NCBI RefSeq assembly: GCF_009618275.1
Contig: NZ_WIAD01000029.1
Coordinates: forward strand, 1-64,000
Direction of reading: 5' to 3'
Source of the DNA: Roseimaritima sediminicola
GTDB taxonomy: Bacteria > Planctomycetota > Planctomycetia > Pirellulales > Pirellulaceae
Length of the DNA: 64,000 nt
This document shows, in pieces, positions 9,585 through 17,359 of this stretch; within the stretch, counting starts at the first letter, position 1; each line of letters begins with the position of its first letter. Position numbers and translations under genes: made by a program. The notes beneath the pieces were generated by a model that was not told the origin of the DNA, ran no database searches, and saw nothing but the letters and a program-made list of their open reading frames with translations.

Positions 9585-10619
9585 GTGCGATTTCCCAAAC
9601 CTTGGAGCAAGAAACGCGGCAGCCGTCAGGTGGGCCGCGCGTTGGTCGGCACGGTCGGTGAAGCCGCCTTCTTTGCGGCATTGTTCTTGGCCGGCGTATT
9701 CATCTTGGCCCTCACGCTGGCCCAGCGTTTTGTTGCCGGTCCCTGGCCCCCGCTGGCCACCGGACTGGGCTTCTGGACCCTGGTTGCGTTGGCCGCGGGC
9801 ATGATCCTGATGGCCGGCACGAGTTTGCTGTGGGGCGTTTTGCAGATCGGCTCCAGCCGCGAACGCCGCAATGTGATGGCGGGCCGAGCCGAAGAACTGG
9901 AACTGATGGGCCGGGCGGCCCGCGAGTTTCCCGCGGTGCCGCGGGGCGTGAACCTGACCGACAGCCCCGGCACACGGCTGACCTATCGGCTGCCGGCCAC
10001 ATCCTGGCCCGGCAAACGCCTGGCCGCCGCCACGGCTCTGGCCTTGATGTGGAACACCGTGTGGTTGGTGTTGTTGGCGGCGGTGATCGCCGGTTTCTGG
10101 TCGGATTCCCCGCGGTGGGTCCTGACCGCGCTGCTGTTCCCACTGGCCGGAATCGGCGTCTGGGTCCTGCGGTACTATGTGCGTTGCCTCCGCGAGGCCT
10201 CGGGCGTGGGCGCGACGATCGTGGAAATCGACGAGCATCCGCTGCAGCCCGGCGGCAGCTACCGCGCCCACGTGATTCAGCTGGGCCGGATGACGCTGCG
10301 GAGATTGCGGGTTGAGTTGATTTGCGAAGAAGAGTCGACTTTTCGGCAGGGAACCGATATTCGGGTTGACCGGCATCGGATTCTTTCGGAAATAATTCAA
10401 GAACAATACAATGTAACCATTGACCTGGGGCGGCCTTGGGAACAAGAATTCCAGCTCCAGATCCCGTCCGGCGCGATGCATTCCTTCCGCAGCCCTCATA
10501 ATGCGGTTCATTGGAAGGTCATCGTTAGTGGAGAAGCCCGACCGTGGCCATCGTTTTGCCAAAGTTTTCCCGTCGTCGTTCAGCCAGCAGCACCGCTCCC
10601 GAAACGGAACCCGCGGTAA
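9585..10619 (+). CDS. membrane protein with C-terminal beta-sandwich domain, unknown function
   Basis: The protein has 344 residues from a GTG start. The first 60-70 residues hold two hydrophobic segments (AAFFAALFLAGVFILALTL and FWTLVALAAGMILMAGTSLL). A second pair lies around 145-195. The last 140 residues are soluble and strand-rich: DEHPLQPGGSYRAHV, LRRLRVELICEEES, NVTIDLGRPWEQEFQLQIP, NAVHWKVIVSGEAR. The order of strands and the closing HW.V.V.GE pattern resemble an arrestin-like beta-sandwich, and the next gene seems to encode the same fold without the membrane part. Its 3' end overlaps the next gene if that starts at 10544. No enzyme motif seen. Confidence 0.65.
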   Translation: MRFPKPWSKKRGSRQVGRALVGTVGEAAFFAALFLAGVFILALTLAQRFVAGPWPPLATGLGFWTLVALAAGMILMAGTSLLWGVLQIGSSRERRNVMAGRAEELELMGRAAREFPAVPRGVNLTDSPGTRLTYRLPATSWPGKRLAAATALALMWNTVWLVLLAAVIAGFWSDSPRWVLTALLFPLAGIGVWVLRYYVRCLREASGVGATIVEIDEHPLQPGGSYRAHVIQLGRMTLRRLRVELICEEESTFRQGTDIRVDRHRILSEIIQEQYNVTIDLGRPWEQEFQLQIPSGAMHSFRSPHNAVHWKVIVSGEARPWPSFCQSFPVVVQPAAPLPKRNPR

Positions 10620-11026
10620 GCTTGATGTTCTGCCGGGAGGACCAGCGTTACAGCGGCGGCGACACGCTGTCGGTGCGGTGGTGCATCCACCCGCCGGCCA
10701 GCCGTTCGGCGGCCACGGGCGAAGAGGCCTGGGACGCCTCGATCATCCAGTCGCTCGAGACGTCGGTGATGTGGTACACCGAGGGCAAGGGCGAAGAGGA
10801 CTTCAAGGTGCACGCTTTCCGCCGCTACGGCATGGCGGAACTGGCGGCCATGGAGTTGTCCGAGCCTCAGATTCTGGAAGCCGAACTCCCCTACAGCCCG
10901 CACAGTTACGAAGGCCAGCTACTACGGATTTGCTGGTGCGTGCGGCTGCGTTTATTCCTGCAAGGCGGCGACGAAATCGTGGCCCAGCATCCTTTTCTGC
11001 TGACGGCCACCCATGCTATCGATTGA
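10544..11026 (+). CDS. soluble beta-sandwich protein, unknown function
   Basis: The protein has 160 residues from the GTG at 10544, overlapping the previous gene by 76 bases. An ATG at 10625 would give 133 residues and start 5 bases after the upstream stop. The sequence EDQRYSGGDTLSVRWCI, LETSVMWYTEGKGEEDF, and CWCVRLRLFLQGGDEIVAQHPF follows the same strand plan as the C-terminal domain of the preceding membrane protein. An arrestin-like scaffold is therefore suggested. The shared fold is my reading, not a tested alignment. It overlaps the ATPase gene by 14 bases, so the three genes are probably one transcript. Confidence 0.6.
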   Translation: MAIVLPKFSRRRSASSTAPETEPAVSLMFCREDQRYSGGDTLSVRWCIHPPASRSAATGEEAWDASIIQSLETSVMWYTEGKGEEDFKVHAFRRYGMAELAAMELSEPQILEAELPYSPHSYEGQLLRICWCVRLRLFLQGGDEIVAQHPFLLTATHAID

Positions 11027-11690
11027 ACGCACCTCCCGGCCCCCGCGACACCAGCGGGGACCGCGTCCGGATCGCACCGCACCGCGTTGGCGGCGGTCCA
11101 ACCCCTTCGCCACACGGTTCACGAGGCCCGGCGCACTTCGCTTTGCCGCCGACAACCCCAGCGATATCCGCGGCCTGTGCGAGCGGTTCGACCAGCTCCA
11201 CCAGGCGGCGATCGTGGGCCCGCACGGCAACGGCAAATCCACCCTCCTGCAGACCCTGCTGGTGGAACTGCGCGAGCGCTACGCCCAGGTGCATCTGTGG
11301 CGGCTGCAAGCCGGCCGCCGCGTCCCGCTGAGCCTGCTGGGACACATCCTCCGCTGCCGCGACGATTCGCTGACGATCATCGACGGCTTTGAACAACTGC
11401 CCGCGCCGCTGCGTCGCGGCATCGTCCACTGGGTGCGGCTGCGTCACGGCCGCCTGCTGGTTACCGCGCACCGCGACCAACCCCCACTGTCGACGCTTTG
11501 GCGAGCGGAAATCGACTACCACCTGGCGCGACGACTGACCCTCCGCCTGCTGGCCGATTACGGCGACGTACGGCCGGCGATGATGGCTTGCTTCGAAGCC
11601 CACTGGCAGCGTGGGCAGCGCAATCTGCGCAATCTGTGGTTTGACATGTACGACGATTTCGAACACCATCGCCGAACCGCCGCGCGATAG
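11013..11690 (+). CDS. P-loop ATPase of unknown function
   Basis: The protein has 225 residues. An Arg/Pro-rich N-terminus is followed by a Walker A motif GPHGNGKST at residues 69-77 and a Walker B-like LTIIDGFEQL at about 119-128. VTAHRD near 150 may be a sensor-type strand. The C-terminus is helical and basic. It has no ABC signature and no helicase motifs, so a small AAA/STAND-like NTPase is the best general label. It overlaps the upstream beta-sandwich gene by 14 bases. Its last codons lie in a short tandem repeat (CGCGATAGCGCGAACCGC) that continues past the stop. Confidence 0.65.
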   Translation: MLSIERTSRPPRHQRGPRPDRTAPRWRRSNPFATRFTRPGALRFAADNPSDIRGLCERFDQLHQAAIVGPHGNGKSTLLQTLLVELRERYAQVHLWRLQAGRRVPLSLLGHILRCRDDSLTIIDGFEQLPAPLRRGIVHWVRLRHGRLLVTAHRDQPPLSTLWRAEIDYHLARRLTLRLLADYGDVRPAMMACFEAHWQRGQRNLRNLWFDMYDDFEHHRRTAAR

Positions 11691-11733
11691 CGCGAACCGC
11701 CACGCGATAGCGCGAACCGCCACGCGATAGCGG
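11664..11733. repeat. 20-bp tandem repeat across the end of the ATPase gene
   Basis: GCGAACCGCCACGCGATAGC-type units are repeated three times, beginning inside the last codons of the ATPase gene and running into the spacer. The first unit differs slightly. The stop codon (TAG of GATAGC) is itself part of the repeat, so the C-terminus has been shaped by it. Confidence 0.85.
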
Positions 11734-11781
11734 CAGGATCCGTCAGAAACGCTGTTCCCCGTCGTTCTTGGATTTTTCACC

Positions 11782-12390
11782 ATGGCTGTCCGCCTGCCCG
11801 TCCTCCTCAGCCAAAGCCCCGACGGTTCCAGCCGTCAGCAACAGCGCCAGACCGAAACGGTGATGGGGCTGTTGGGCGTCGCCGGTCTGGACGTCAGCCT
11901 GATCGGGCCGCTGGGACGCGACACCCTCTCGGACACCGACCGCCTGGTGCTGGAATCCCAGGAGCGAGACTTTGCCCTGGTGTCCGCGCTGCCGCCAGAA
12001 CAAGCCATCGACGTCCTGACCTCGCTGGGCATCTCCGGTCGCCGAGCCGCCCATCGTCTGGATCCGCAGGCCGACCCCGGAACGGGCCGCAAGATTTTTT
12101 GCCTGGACTGGTCCGCGGCCGGAACCGGCGACGCGCTGCTGCGAGCCCTCGAGCAGATCCTGGCCGAGCAGCAGACGGTCACCATTCCGCTGCAGCTGGC
12201 CCCGCCGCAGCGTGCGGCCGCAACCGGTTCGGCCACCACCGGCAGCGACTCGCAACCCGCGGCTCGCCGCCGGCCGGAAGCCCGCCCCGCCGCGGCTGAG
12301 GTCGCCCCACCGTCCCGGCCCGGCTCGGCCAGCGCCAGCGATGATTCGCTCGATGCGTTGGTCCAGGACCTGAACGATCTGGATCTGTAA
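11782..12390 (+). CDS. hypothetical protein with disordered C-terminus
   Basis: The protein has 202 residues. The first 140 look folded, with alternating strands and helices (VMGLLGVAGLDVSLIGPLG, FALVSALPPEQAIDVLTSLG, GRKIFCLDWSAAGTGDALLR). Residues about 143-185 are Ala/Pro/Arg-rich and low in complexity. A short acidic end follows (SLDALVQDLNDLDL). I do not recognise the family and see no catalytic motif. It sits between the ATPase and the STAS gene on the same strand, 91 bases after the ATPase stop, and could belong to either neighbour. Confidence 0.6.
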   Translation: MAVRLPVLLSQSPDGSSRQQQRQTETVMGLLGVAGLDVSLIGPLGRDTLSDTDRLVLESQERDFALVSALPPEQAIDVLTSLGISGRRAAHRLDPQADPGTGRKIFCLDWSAAGTGDALLRALEQILAEQQTVTIPLQLAPPQRAAATGSATTGSDSQPAARRRPEARPAAAEVAPPSRPGSASASDDSLDALVQDLNDLDL

Positions 12391-12532
12391 CCCCCGCCCG
12401 TTCTAGGGCGGCCCAGAATTGCCGCGTGGGGTGTCGGCTGCTATCCTGGGACAAACGAATTGAATCGTTTGATTCGAATAGATCCGAATGCAGGCCCCGC
12501 CTTGCAGTGCACTTCAATTGACGAGACGGCCC

Positions 12533-12898
12533 ATGTCGGCGATCACCGTTGAGACCAAAGAAGAAGTTGTTGTGGTGTATTTCACCGACGGGAAGATTTT
12601 AGATAGCCAACGCATCGAGCAGGTTGGCCGCGAATTGCAGGAAACCGTCCCTCAGGCGACCCACAAACGCCTGGTATTGAACTTCCGTGGGGTGTCCTTC
12701 ATGTCTTCGGCGATGATCACCAAACTGGTGATGTTGAACAAGACCTGCAAAGCCCAAGGGATCACCCTGAAGTTCTCGGATGTTTCGCCCAACGTCATGG
12801 AAGTCTTCAAGATCACCAAGCTGAACAAGTTGTTCGACATCTATGACAGCGAAGAGAAAGCCATCGCCAGCTTCGACAAAAAAGGTTGGTTCGGTTGA
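12533..12898 (+). CDS. STAS-domain protein (anti-sigma-factor antagonist type)
   Basis: The protein has 121 residues from the ATG at 12533 and is a single STAS domain: strand VVVVYFTDGKI, helix, strand KRLVLNFRGVSFMSSAMI, helix LVMLNKTCKAQGI, and a C-terminal helix. The site that is phosphorylated in SpoIIAA/RsbV proteins (consensus DSSGL) reads MSSA here (around residues 57-60), so serines are present but the Asp and Gly are changed. Such proteins switch partner anti-sigma or kinase proteins. The histidine kinase gene that follows overlaps this one by 56 bases, which links the two in translation. Confidence 0.85.
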   Translation: MSAITVETKEEVVVVYFTDGKILDSQRIEQVGRELQETVPQATHKRLVLNFRGVSFMSSAMITKLVMLNKTCKAQGITLKFSDVSPNVMEVFKITKLNKLFDIYDSEEKAIASFDKKGWFG

Positions 12899-13547
12899 GC
12901 CTTCTTGCGAGCGGTCGCCGGCCGTCGAACGTCTGCTCGAAGAGCAGCAACAACGGTTTTCGCACGAGCTGCACGATGTGCTGATGCCGCTGCTGTTCGC
13001 CGCCCGTCTGCAGGCCGAACAGGTGCGGGACACGGCCGCTGCGTCGTCTGCCCCAGACCGGCAAGACCAGCAAGAACCGTTGGCGCGGCTGGTCGACTAT
13101 CTCCAGCAGGCGTCGGCCGAAGCTCGGCGTTTGATCGTTGAAACGCACCCGCCCGAACTGGAGCAATCCAGTTGGCATCAGGCGCTCGAGCATTACCTGC
13201 AGCGAGGTTTGCCGCCGCACGGGGTGGAGATTGAATTACAATTGGAGCCGGCCACGGCGTCGGTTCCTGGACCGGTGGCGTTGGCTCTGTACCGGATTGC
13301 GCAAGAAGCGATCCGCAACGCCCTCCGCCACGCGGCGCCACGCCGGATCGAAGTGACCTGCCGAGGCGACGGTGCGGAGCACGCGGTGCTGGACATCGTG
13401 GACGACGGCCGCGGCTTTGATTCCAACGCGGTCGACCCGAATCGATTCGGCCTGCGCAATATCCGCGCCCGCGCCGAAGCGGTAGGCGGGCGGGCCAGTA
13501 TCGATTCGACCCCCGGCGCCGGGACTACGGTCCGCGTCGAAGTTTAA
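12843..13547 (+). CDS. soluble NarL-type sensor histidine kinase without sensor domain
   Basis: The protein has 234 residues. Dimerisation and phosphoacceptor helices of the HisKA_3 type include SHELHDVLMPLL, with the phospho-accepting His at residue 41. The C-terminal ATPase domain shows RIAQEAIRNALRHA (N box), VDDGRGFD (G1) and FGLRNIRARAEAVGG (G2). There is no membrane segment and no PAS, GAF or other input domain. Input therefore probably comes through a partner protein, and the overlapping STAS gene is the obvious candidate. No response regulator is adjacent; a LuxR-type regulator of the matching class lies at 61307-61942, which is only a suggestion of pairing. No alternative start codon was seen that would remove the 56-base overlap. 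Confidence 0.85.
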   Translation: MTAKRKPSPASTKKVGSVEPSCERSPAVERLLEEQQQRFSHELHDVLMPLLFAARLQAEQVRDTAAASSAPDRQDQQEPLARLVDYLQQASAEARRLIVETHPPELEQSSWHQALEHYLQRGLPPHGVEIELQLEPATASVPGPVALALYRIAQEAIRNALRHAAPRRIEVTCRGDGAEHAVLDIVDDGRGFDSNAVDPNRFGLRNIRARAEAVGGRASIDSTPGAGTTVRVEV

Positions 13548-13584
13548 TCTCCTTCCTTTACCATTCCTCACCTCGGAGCTCTCA

Positions 13585-14349
13585 GTGACGACCCCAACTT
13601 TCCCCTCCAGCGTTCGAATTGTGTTGTGTGCCGGCGTCGCCGTTCTCGGTCTGACGGGCCGTGCCCAGGGCGAAGACGGCCACAAGGCCCCCCCGGAACC
13701 GGAGAACATGACGTCTCTGTTCAACGGCAAAGACCTCAGCGGATGGGACGGCGATCCGCGGCTGTGGAGCGTCAAGGACGGTGTGATCCACGGCGAAACG
13801 ACCAAAGAAGAATCCACCAATGGGAATACGTTCCTGATCTGGCAGGGTGGCAACACCAAGGATTTTGAATTGCGTCTGTCCTTCCGCTGCAACGCCACCA
13901 ACAACTCCGGCATCCAGTACCGCTCGCGGCACATCACCGAAGGCAAACCTCGCAACCCCTGGGTCGTTCGCGGCTACCAGCACGAGATCCGCAACGAAGA
14001 AAACCTGCCCAACGTCTCCGGTTTCATCTACGACGAAGGCGGTCGCCGCGGTCGCATCTGCCTGGTCGGCGAACGGGCCACCTGGGACGAAGATGGCAAA
14101 CACGTGGCCGACGAGAAACTGATCGACGAAGAAGCCTTCGCCGAACTGTTTCGCCTGGACGATTGGAACGATGTGGTGATCATCGCCGAGGGCAACCACA
14201 TCCGTCACTACATGAACGGTCGCCTAACGCTGGACTTCACCGACAACCATCCGGAACTGGCCCTCCGCGACGGCAAACTCGCCCTGCAGCTGCACGCCGG
14301 CAAACCGATGTGGGTGGAGTTCAAGGACATCCGCTTCAAGCAAAAGTAG
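13585..14349 (+). CDS. exported DUF1080 (3-keto-disaccharide hydrolase-like) protein
   Basis: The protein has 254 residues from a GTG start, with a signal peptide ending near residue 29. The single DUF1080 domain begins with the hallmark SLFNGKDLSGWDGDPRLW. It continues with WSVKDGVIHGETT, FELRLSFRCNATNNSGIQYRS and a closing PMWVEFKDIRFKQK, a concanavalin-like jelly roll. Family members cleave keto-sugar glycosides or bind glycans, and they are greatly expanded in planctomycetes. The signal peptide points to the periplasm. The stop codon runs directly into the 62-bp inverted repeat at 14349. Confidence 0.9.
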   Translation: MTTPTFPSSVRIVLCAGVAVLGLTGRAQGEDGHKAPPEPENMTSLFNGKDLSGWDGDPRLWSVKDGVIHGETTKEESTNGNTFLIWQGGNTKDFELRLSFRCNATNNSGIQYRSRHITEGKPRNPWVVRGYQHEIRNEENLPNVSGFIYDEGGRRGRICLVGERATWDEDGKHVADEKLIDEEAFAELFRLDDWNDVVIIAEGNHIRHYMNGRLTLDFTDNHPELALRDGKLALQLHAGKPMWVEFKDIRFKQK

Positions 14350-14410
14350 TGGCATAGGCTTCCAGCCTGTGAAAAGTGGCACGGCTGTCCCAGCCGTGAA
14401 CCCACACACG
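14349..14410 (+). repeat. 62-bp inverted repeat, left copy, flanking the AlkA-type gene
   Basis: This segment consists of a GGCATAGG unit followed by AAAAGTGGCACGGCTGTCCC and its partner CAGCCGTGAACCCACACACG. Its reverse complement is found at 15204-15265 with a single mismatch (61 of 62 bases). The left copy begins on the last base of the DUF1080 stop codon. A further GGCTGGGACAGCC palindrome follows at 14414-14426. Confidence 0.95.
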
Positions 14411-14430
14411 TCTCGGCTGGGACAGCCGAG

Positions 14431-15138
14431 CTACTTTGCTTTTCTCGTATCGGCCAGACGCCACAGGTACCAAGCGCCCAGGGAACGGTAGGGCTGCCAG
14501 TGATCGGTCAGCTCCGCGAACTGGCGGCGGGCCGGCAGCTTGGGCAGATCATGGAGGGCCGCCAAGCCGCTTTTGACGCCGAAGTCGTCGACCGGCATGA
14601 CGTCCATCCGGCCGAGGGTGAAGATCAACAGCATCTCCACGGTCCAGCGACCGACGCCGCGAAGCCGAATCAGTTGCTCGATCAACGCCTCGTCGCTCAT
14701 CTCGGCTGCTTGTTCGCGGGTCGGCAACTCGCCGCGAGCGGCCGCACGAGCAATCCCGCCCACGGCGGCGGCTTTCGTAGCCGAGAACCCGACCGCGCGA
14801 AGTTTTTCTTCGCTGGCTCGGCGAACCTGATGCGGGGTGGGAAAGTGGTTGCCGCGAAAACTGTCCTCAAATCGCTGGAGAATGGCCCGAGCCGCGTTGG
14901 CGTGCAGCTGCTGGTAGGCGATGGATCTCACCAGGGCTTGGTAAAGGTCACGGTCCCAATCGACCTGCCATGTGCTGCGTCCGGCTTCCGTGACCCAGGG
15001 CCCCAGCCGATGGCACTGGGCCACCAAGTGTTTCTCGCCACGGCGCAGCTGACGCACGAAGCGTCGCTGCAGGCGAAGTCGCTCGGGGTCGGCGGGCGTC
15101 TCGGGGGCTGCGGGCGTCTCGGGGTCGGCGGGCGTCAT
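14431..15138 (-). CDS. DNA-3-methyladenine glycosylase II-type protein (AlkA/HhH-GPD)
   Basis: The protein has 235 residues. The HhH-GPD core is clear: ALVRSIAYQQLHANAA (residues about 68-83), the helix-hairpin-helix LIRLRGVGRWTVEMLL, and PVDDFGVKSG with the catalytic aspartate at 184 or 185. These enzymes remove alkylated bases from DNA to start base-excision repair. The N-terminus has a Pro/Glu repeat (ETPADPE-like) that is probably disordered and comes from a short DNA repeat at about 15080-15135. There is no iron-sulfur cluster motif, which fits AlkA rather than MutY/Nth. The gene is the only cargo between two 62-bp inverted repeats. Confidence 0.88.
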   Translation of the reverse strand: MTPADPETPAAPETPADPERLRLQRRFVRQLRRGEKHLVAQCHRLGPWVTEAGRSTWQVDWDRDLYQALVRSIAYQQLHANAARAILQRFEDSFRGNHFPTPHQVRRASEEKLRAVGFSATKAAAVGGIARAAARGELPTREQAAEMSDEALIEQLIRLRGVGRWTVEMLLIFTLGRMDVMPVDDFGVKSGLAALHDLPKLPARRQFAELTDHWQPYRSLGAWYLWRLADTRKAK

Positions 15139-15203
15139 GGCAATGGCGTCGAAGCGGGACGGATTATACGGCGGGGCATCCTACTGTCTTGTTCCCGCCG
15201 GGA

Positions 15204-15265
15204 CGTGTGTGGGTTCACGGCTGGGACAGCCGTGCTACTTTTCACAGGCTGGAAGCCTATGCCAC
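15204..15265 (-). repeat. 62-bp inverted repeat, right copy
   Basis: This is the reverse complement of 14349-14410 with one mismatch. It ends on the last base of the stop codon of the convergent cytochrome-domain gene. Both copies therefore abut the stop codons of the genes that flank the AlkA-type gene. Confidence 0.95.
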
Positions 15266-17232
15266 TAACGTCGTCGGCGGCTGCCTGCGTTGCCTTGATA
15301 CTGTAGCCAGGCATCGACGTAGCCCTGGGGCGCTCCGCGGAACGCCCGCTCGAACGCTTCTTCAAACGAGGCATCCCCCAGCAGGGCTCGCATCAGTTGA
15401 TCGAACTGCCGCCGGCTGGTGCGTCCGAGCATCTGAGTGCCGATTCCAAAGGCGACCAGGTCGGCGTCCTCGGGCGTCAATCGGCCTTTGAGAAACGCAT
15501 CGGGTTTGTCCATGGCCGCAACCGCCTCGGGCAATCGCTCTCGCCACGCCTCGACTTGCGGGTTATCGCCGTCGCCCAGCTTGGCCGCCGCGGCCCGTCC
15601 AATTCCCTCGGCAAACCACCGCGGTACGGCTTGGCCTTGCATGACGATCGCCAAACTGGTCAACGGCGCCAGAAGCCTCGCCTCCAGTTCCGCCTCGGTG
15701 TCCTGGGTCGTCACCACCACGGCGGCGTAGGCATCGATACCGTCGTAGCGCCAGTGCTCCTGCCAAGCCGATGGGATCGAGCGCCGCTCGACCATCTTGG
15801 CGAACTCCGAGTAATCGTAGCGTCGCGGCAGTACGAACAACGTCACCCGGCCTTTGAAGAGCGGGGCGTCGGAGCGGGCCGGCAGGATTGTCCGCACCTT
15901 GTCGAGCGCCTGCTGGGCGCTCTCCAGGACGATGTCCAGCGTCTGCGGACTGGTGTTGCCGACCACAAAGAAGTGATCGCTTTCGGCGGTAACGGTATTT
16001 TTCCGGGCGGCCGGCGTAGCCCCCAGTTTCCAATTGTCGGCGGCCAGCTCCTTGCGGCGCTCGGCGAGTTCTTCGTGCGTGGCACTGCGCGCCCAAGCCA
16101 GTCCGGCCATCGTCCGCAGCGGTTGGTCCTCGCTGTTGCCGTCCAGTTTTGCGCCTTCATCGATCCAGGTACTGATCAATTGGATTTCCTCATCCGCCAG
16201 GGGCGGCCGTCCACCGGCGGGCATGATGTCGCCGGCTTGGCCGCGCAGCTTCTGCACCAACAAACTCTCGTCGCCATTGCCGGGCTGGATGATCGCGTCG
16301 CTGTCGCCACCGCGCAGCAACTGGGCGAACGTGTCCATCCGCAACCCGCCGCGCACCTGCATCGCATCGATGTGACAGCCGTTGCAATTGGCGACCAACA
16401 GCGGAGCGACGTCGAGGGCAAAGCTGACGGTCTCCTCGCCGGTTGCGCGTTGGGTTTGCAGTTGCGGACTGGGCCGTGCCGGTGCGTCCTCGGTACCGCC
16501 ACGGGCATAGGACGTCAGCGGAGCCTGCGGCGAGGGGCCGTCGAATTTGGCCCCCTGTTTGATCCAGTCCTTCAGCACCTGGAACTGGTCGGGCGGCATC
16601 GTACCGCCGCGCGGCATGTCGCCGGTTTCGATGGTTTCGATCAACCGGCTGCCGACCGTATCGCCGGCAAAGACCACGACGCCCTCGGGCGGCCCCCGCA
16701 TCAATTCGGCAAACGACGCCAACGAGAAACGCCCCTTGGCATCATTGATATGGCATCGACCGCACTGCTGGACCAAGATCGGAGCGACATCGCTGGCGAA
16801 GCTGACTCCGTCGCCGGAGTCGCCGTCCGGCGTCATCGGCTGCTCGGCCGGTTCGTCGTCGCCGCTTGTCTCGGTGGCCGGGGTTTGCGACTTGGGCGTC
16901 GGCATCGCGGGACGCTTAAACGGCGGCACCCGCACGCCCTCCAGCTCCAGCAGGGCCGAGGCCCGAATGATGCGGCCAAAGCTGGGCGCGAGCTTCTCGT
17001 ACACCTCCCGGTCCGCAATCTCCATGGCGGTGCCAATCCGCTGGATCGCTTCGCGGATCTGCTGGCCGCACTGCTCGTACTGGCCTGCTTGGTAACTGCG
17101 TCCCGCCTGGGCGACCGCGTCCTCGACACGTTTGACCGCCAGCCGCTGCTGCGGCGTCAACTCGGCATAGACCACCGGTCCACCGCCAAAGATCAAGAGG
17201 ACCAAACAACACAGTCGCTGGAAACGCAACAT
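15265..17232 (-). CDS. exported protein with two planctomycete-type cytochrome c domains and a degenerate peptidase-like C-terminus
   Basis: The protein has 655 residues from the ATG at 17232; the in-frame GTG at 17244 is an alternative. The signal peptide is LCCLVLLIFGGGPVVYA. Two haem-binding motifs occur, CGRCH near residue 155 and CNGCH near residue 283. Each is followed by a MP.GG methionine region (MPRGGTMPPDQ and IMPAGGRPPLADEE) and a WI.EGAK/WIKQGAK end. The C-terminal 250 residues resemble the gluzincin-like fold (FFVVGNTSPQ, VTLFVLPRRYDYSEF, PRWFAEGIGRAAAA). The HExxH zinc motif expected just before WFAEG is absent. A haem protein with a non-catalytic peptidase-like domain is the likely reading. 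Confidence 0.8.
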   Translation of the reverse strand: MLRFQRLCCLVLLIFGGGPVVYAELTPQQRLAVKRVEDAVAQAGRSYQAGQYEQCGQQIREAIQRIGTAMEIADREVYEKLAPSFGRIIRASALLELEGVRVPPFKRPAMPTPKSQTPATETSGDDEPAEQPMTPDGDSGDGVSFASDVAPILVQQCGRCHINDAKGRFSLASFAELMRGPPEGVVVFAGDTVGSRLIETIETGDMPRGGTMPPDQFQVLKDWIKQGAKFDGPSPQAPLTSYARGGTEDAPARPSPQLQTQRATGEETVSFALDVAPLLVANCNGCHIDAMQVRGGLRMDTFAQLLRGGDSDAIIQPGNGDESLLVQKLRGQAGDIMPAGGRPPLADEEIQLISTWIDEGAKLDGNSEDQPLRTMAGLAWARSATHEELAERRKELAADNWKLGATPAARKNTVTAESDHFFVVGNTSPQTLDIVLESAQQALDKVRTILPARSDAPLFKGRVTLFVLPRRYDYSEFAKMVERRSIPSAWQEHWRYDGIDAYAAVVVTTQDTEAELEARLLAPLTSLAIVMQGQAVPRWFAEGIGRAAAAKLGDGDNPQVEAWRERLPEAVAAMDKPDAFLKGRLTPEDADLVAFGIGTQMLGRTSRRQFDQLMRALLGDASFEEAFERAFRGAPQGYVDAWLQYQGNAGSRRRR

Positions 17233-17359
17233 GGGGGCTCGCACAGAAAGGGCAGGGGACGATCAACCAAACACGCCGAAGCGCGGAAACCACCATTGTA
17301 AACCGCGCCCCAAAAAGAAACGCAAAATGCCCCCCTCATGTACTGGGAAATCTTAGATC

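Noticed and set aside
12179-12517. Minus-strand frame opposite the disordered tail of the 11782-12390 protein
   Set aside because: It is Arg/Pro-rich noise from GC-rich DNA with no domain.
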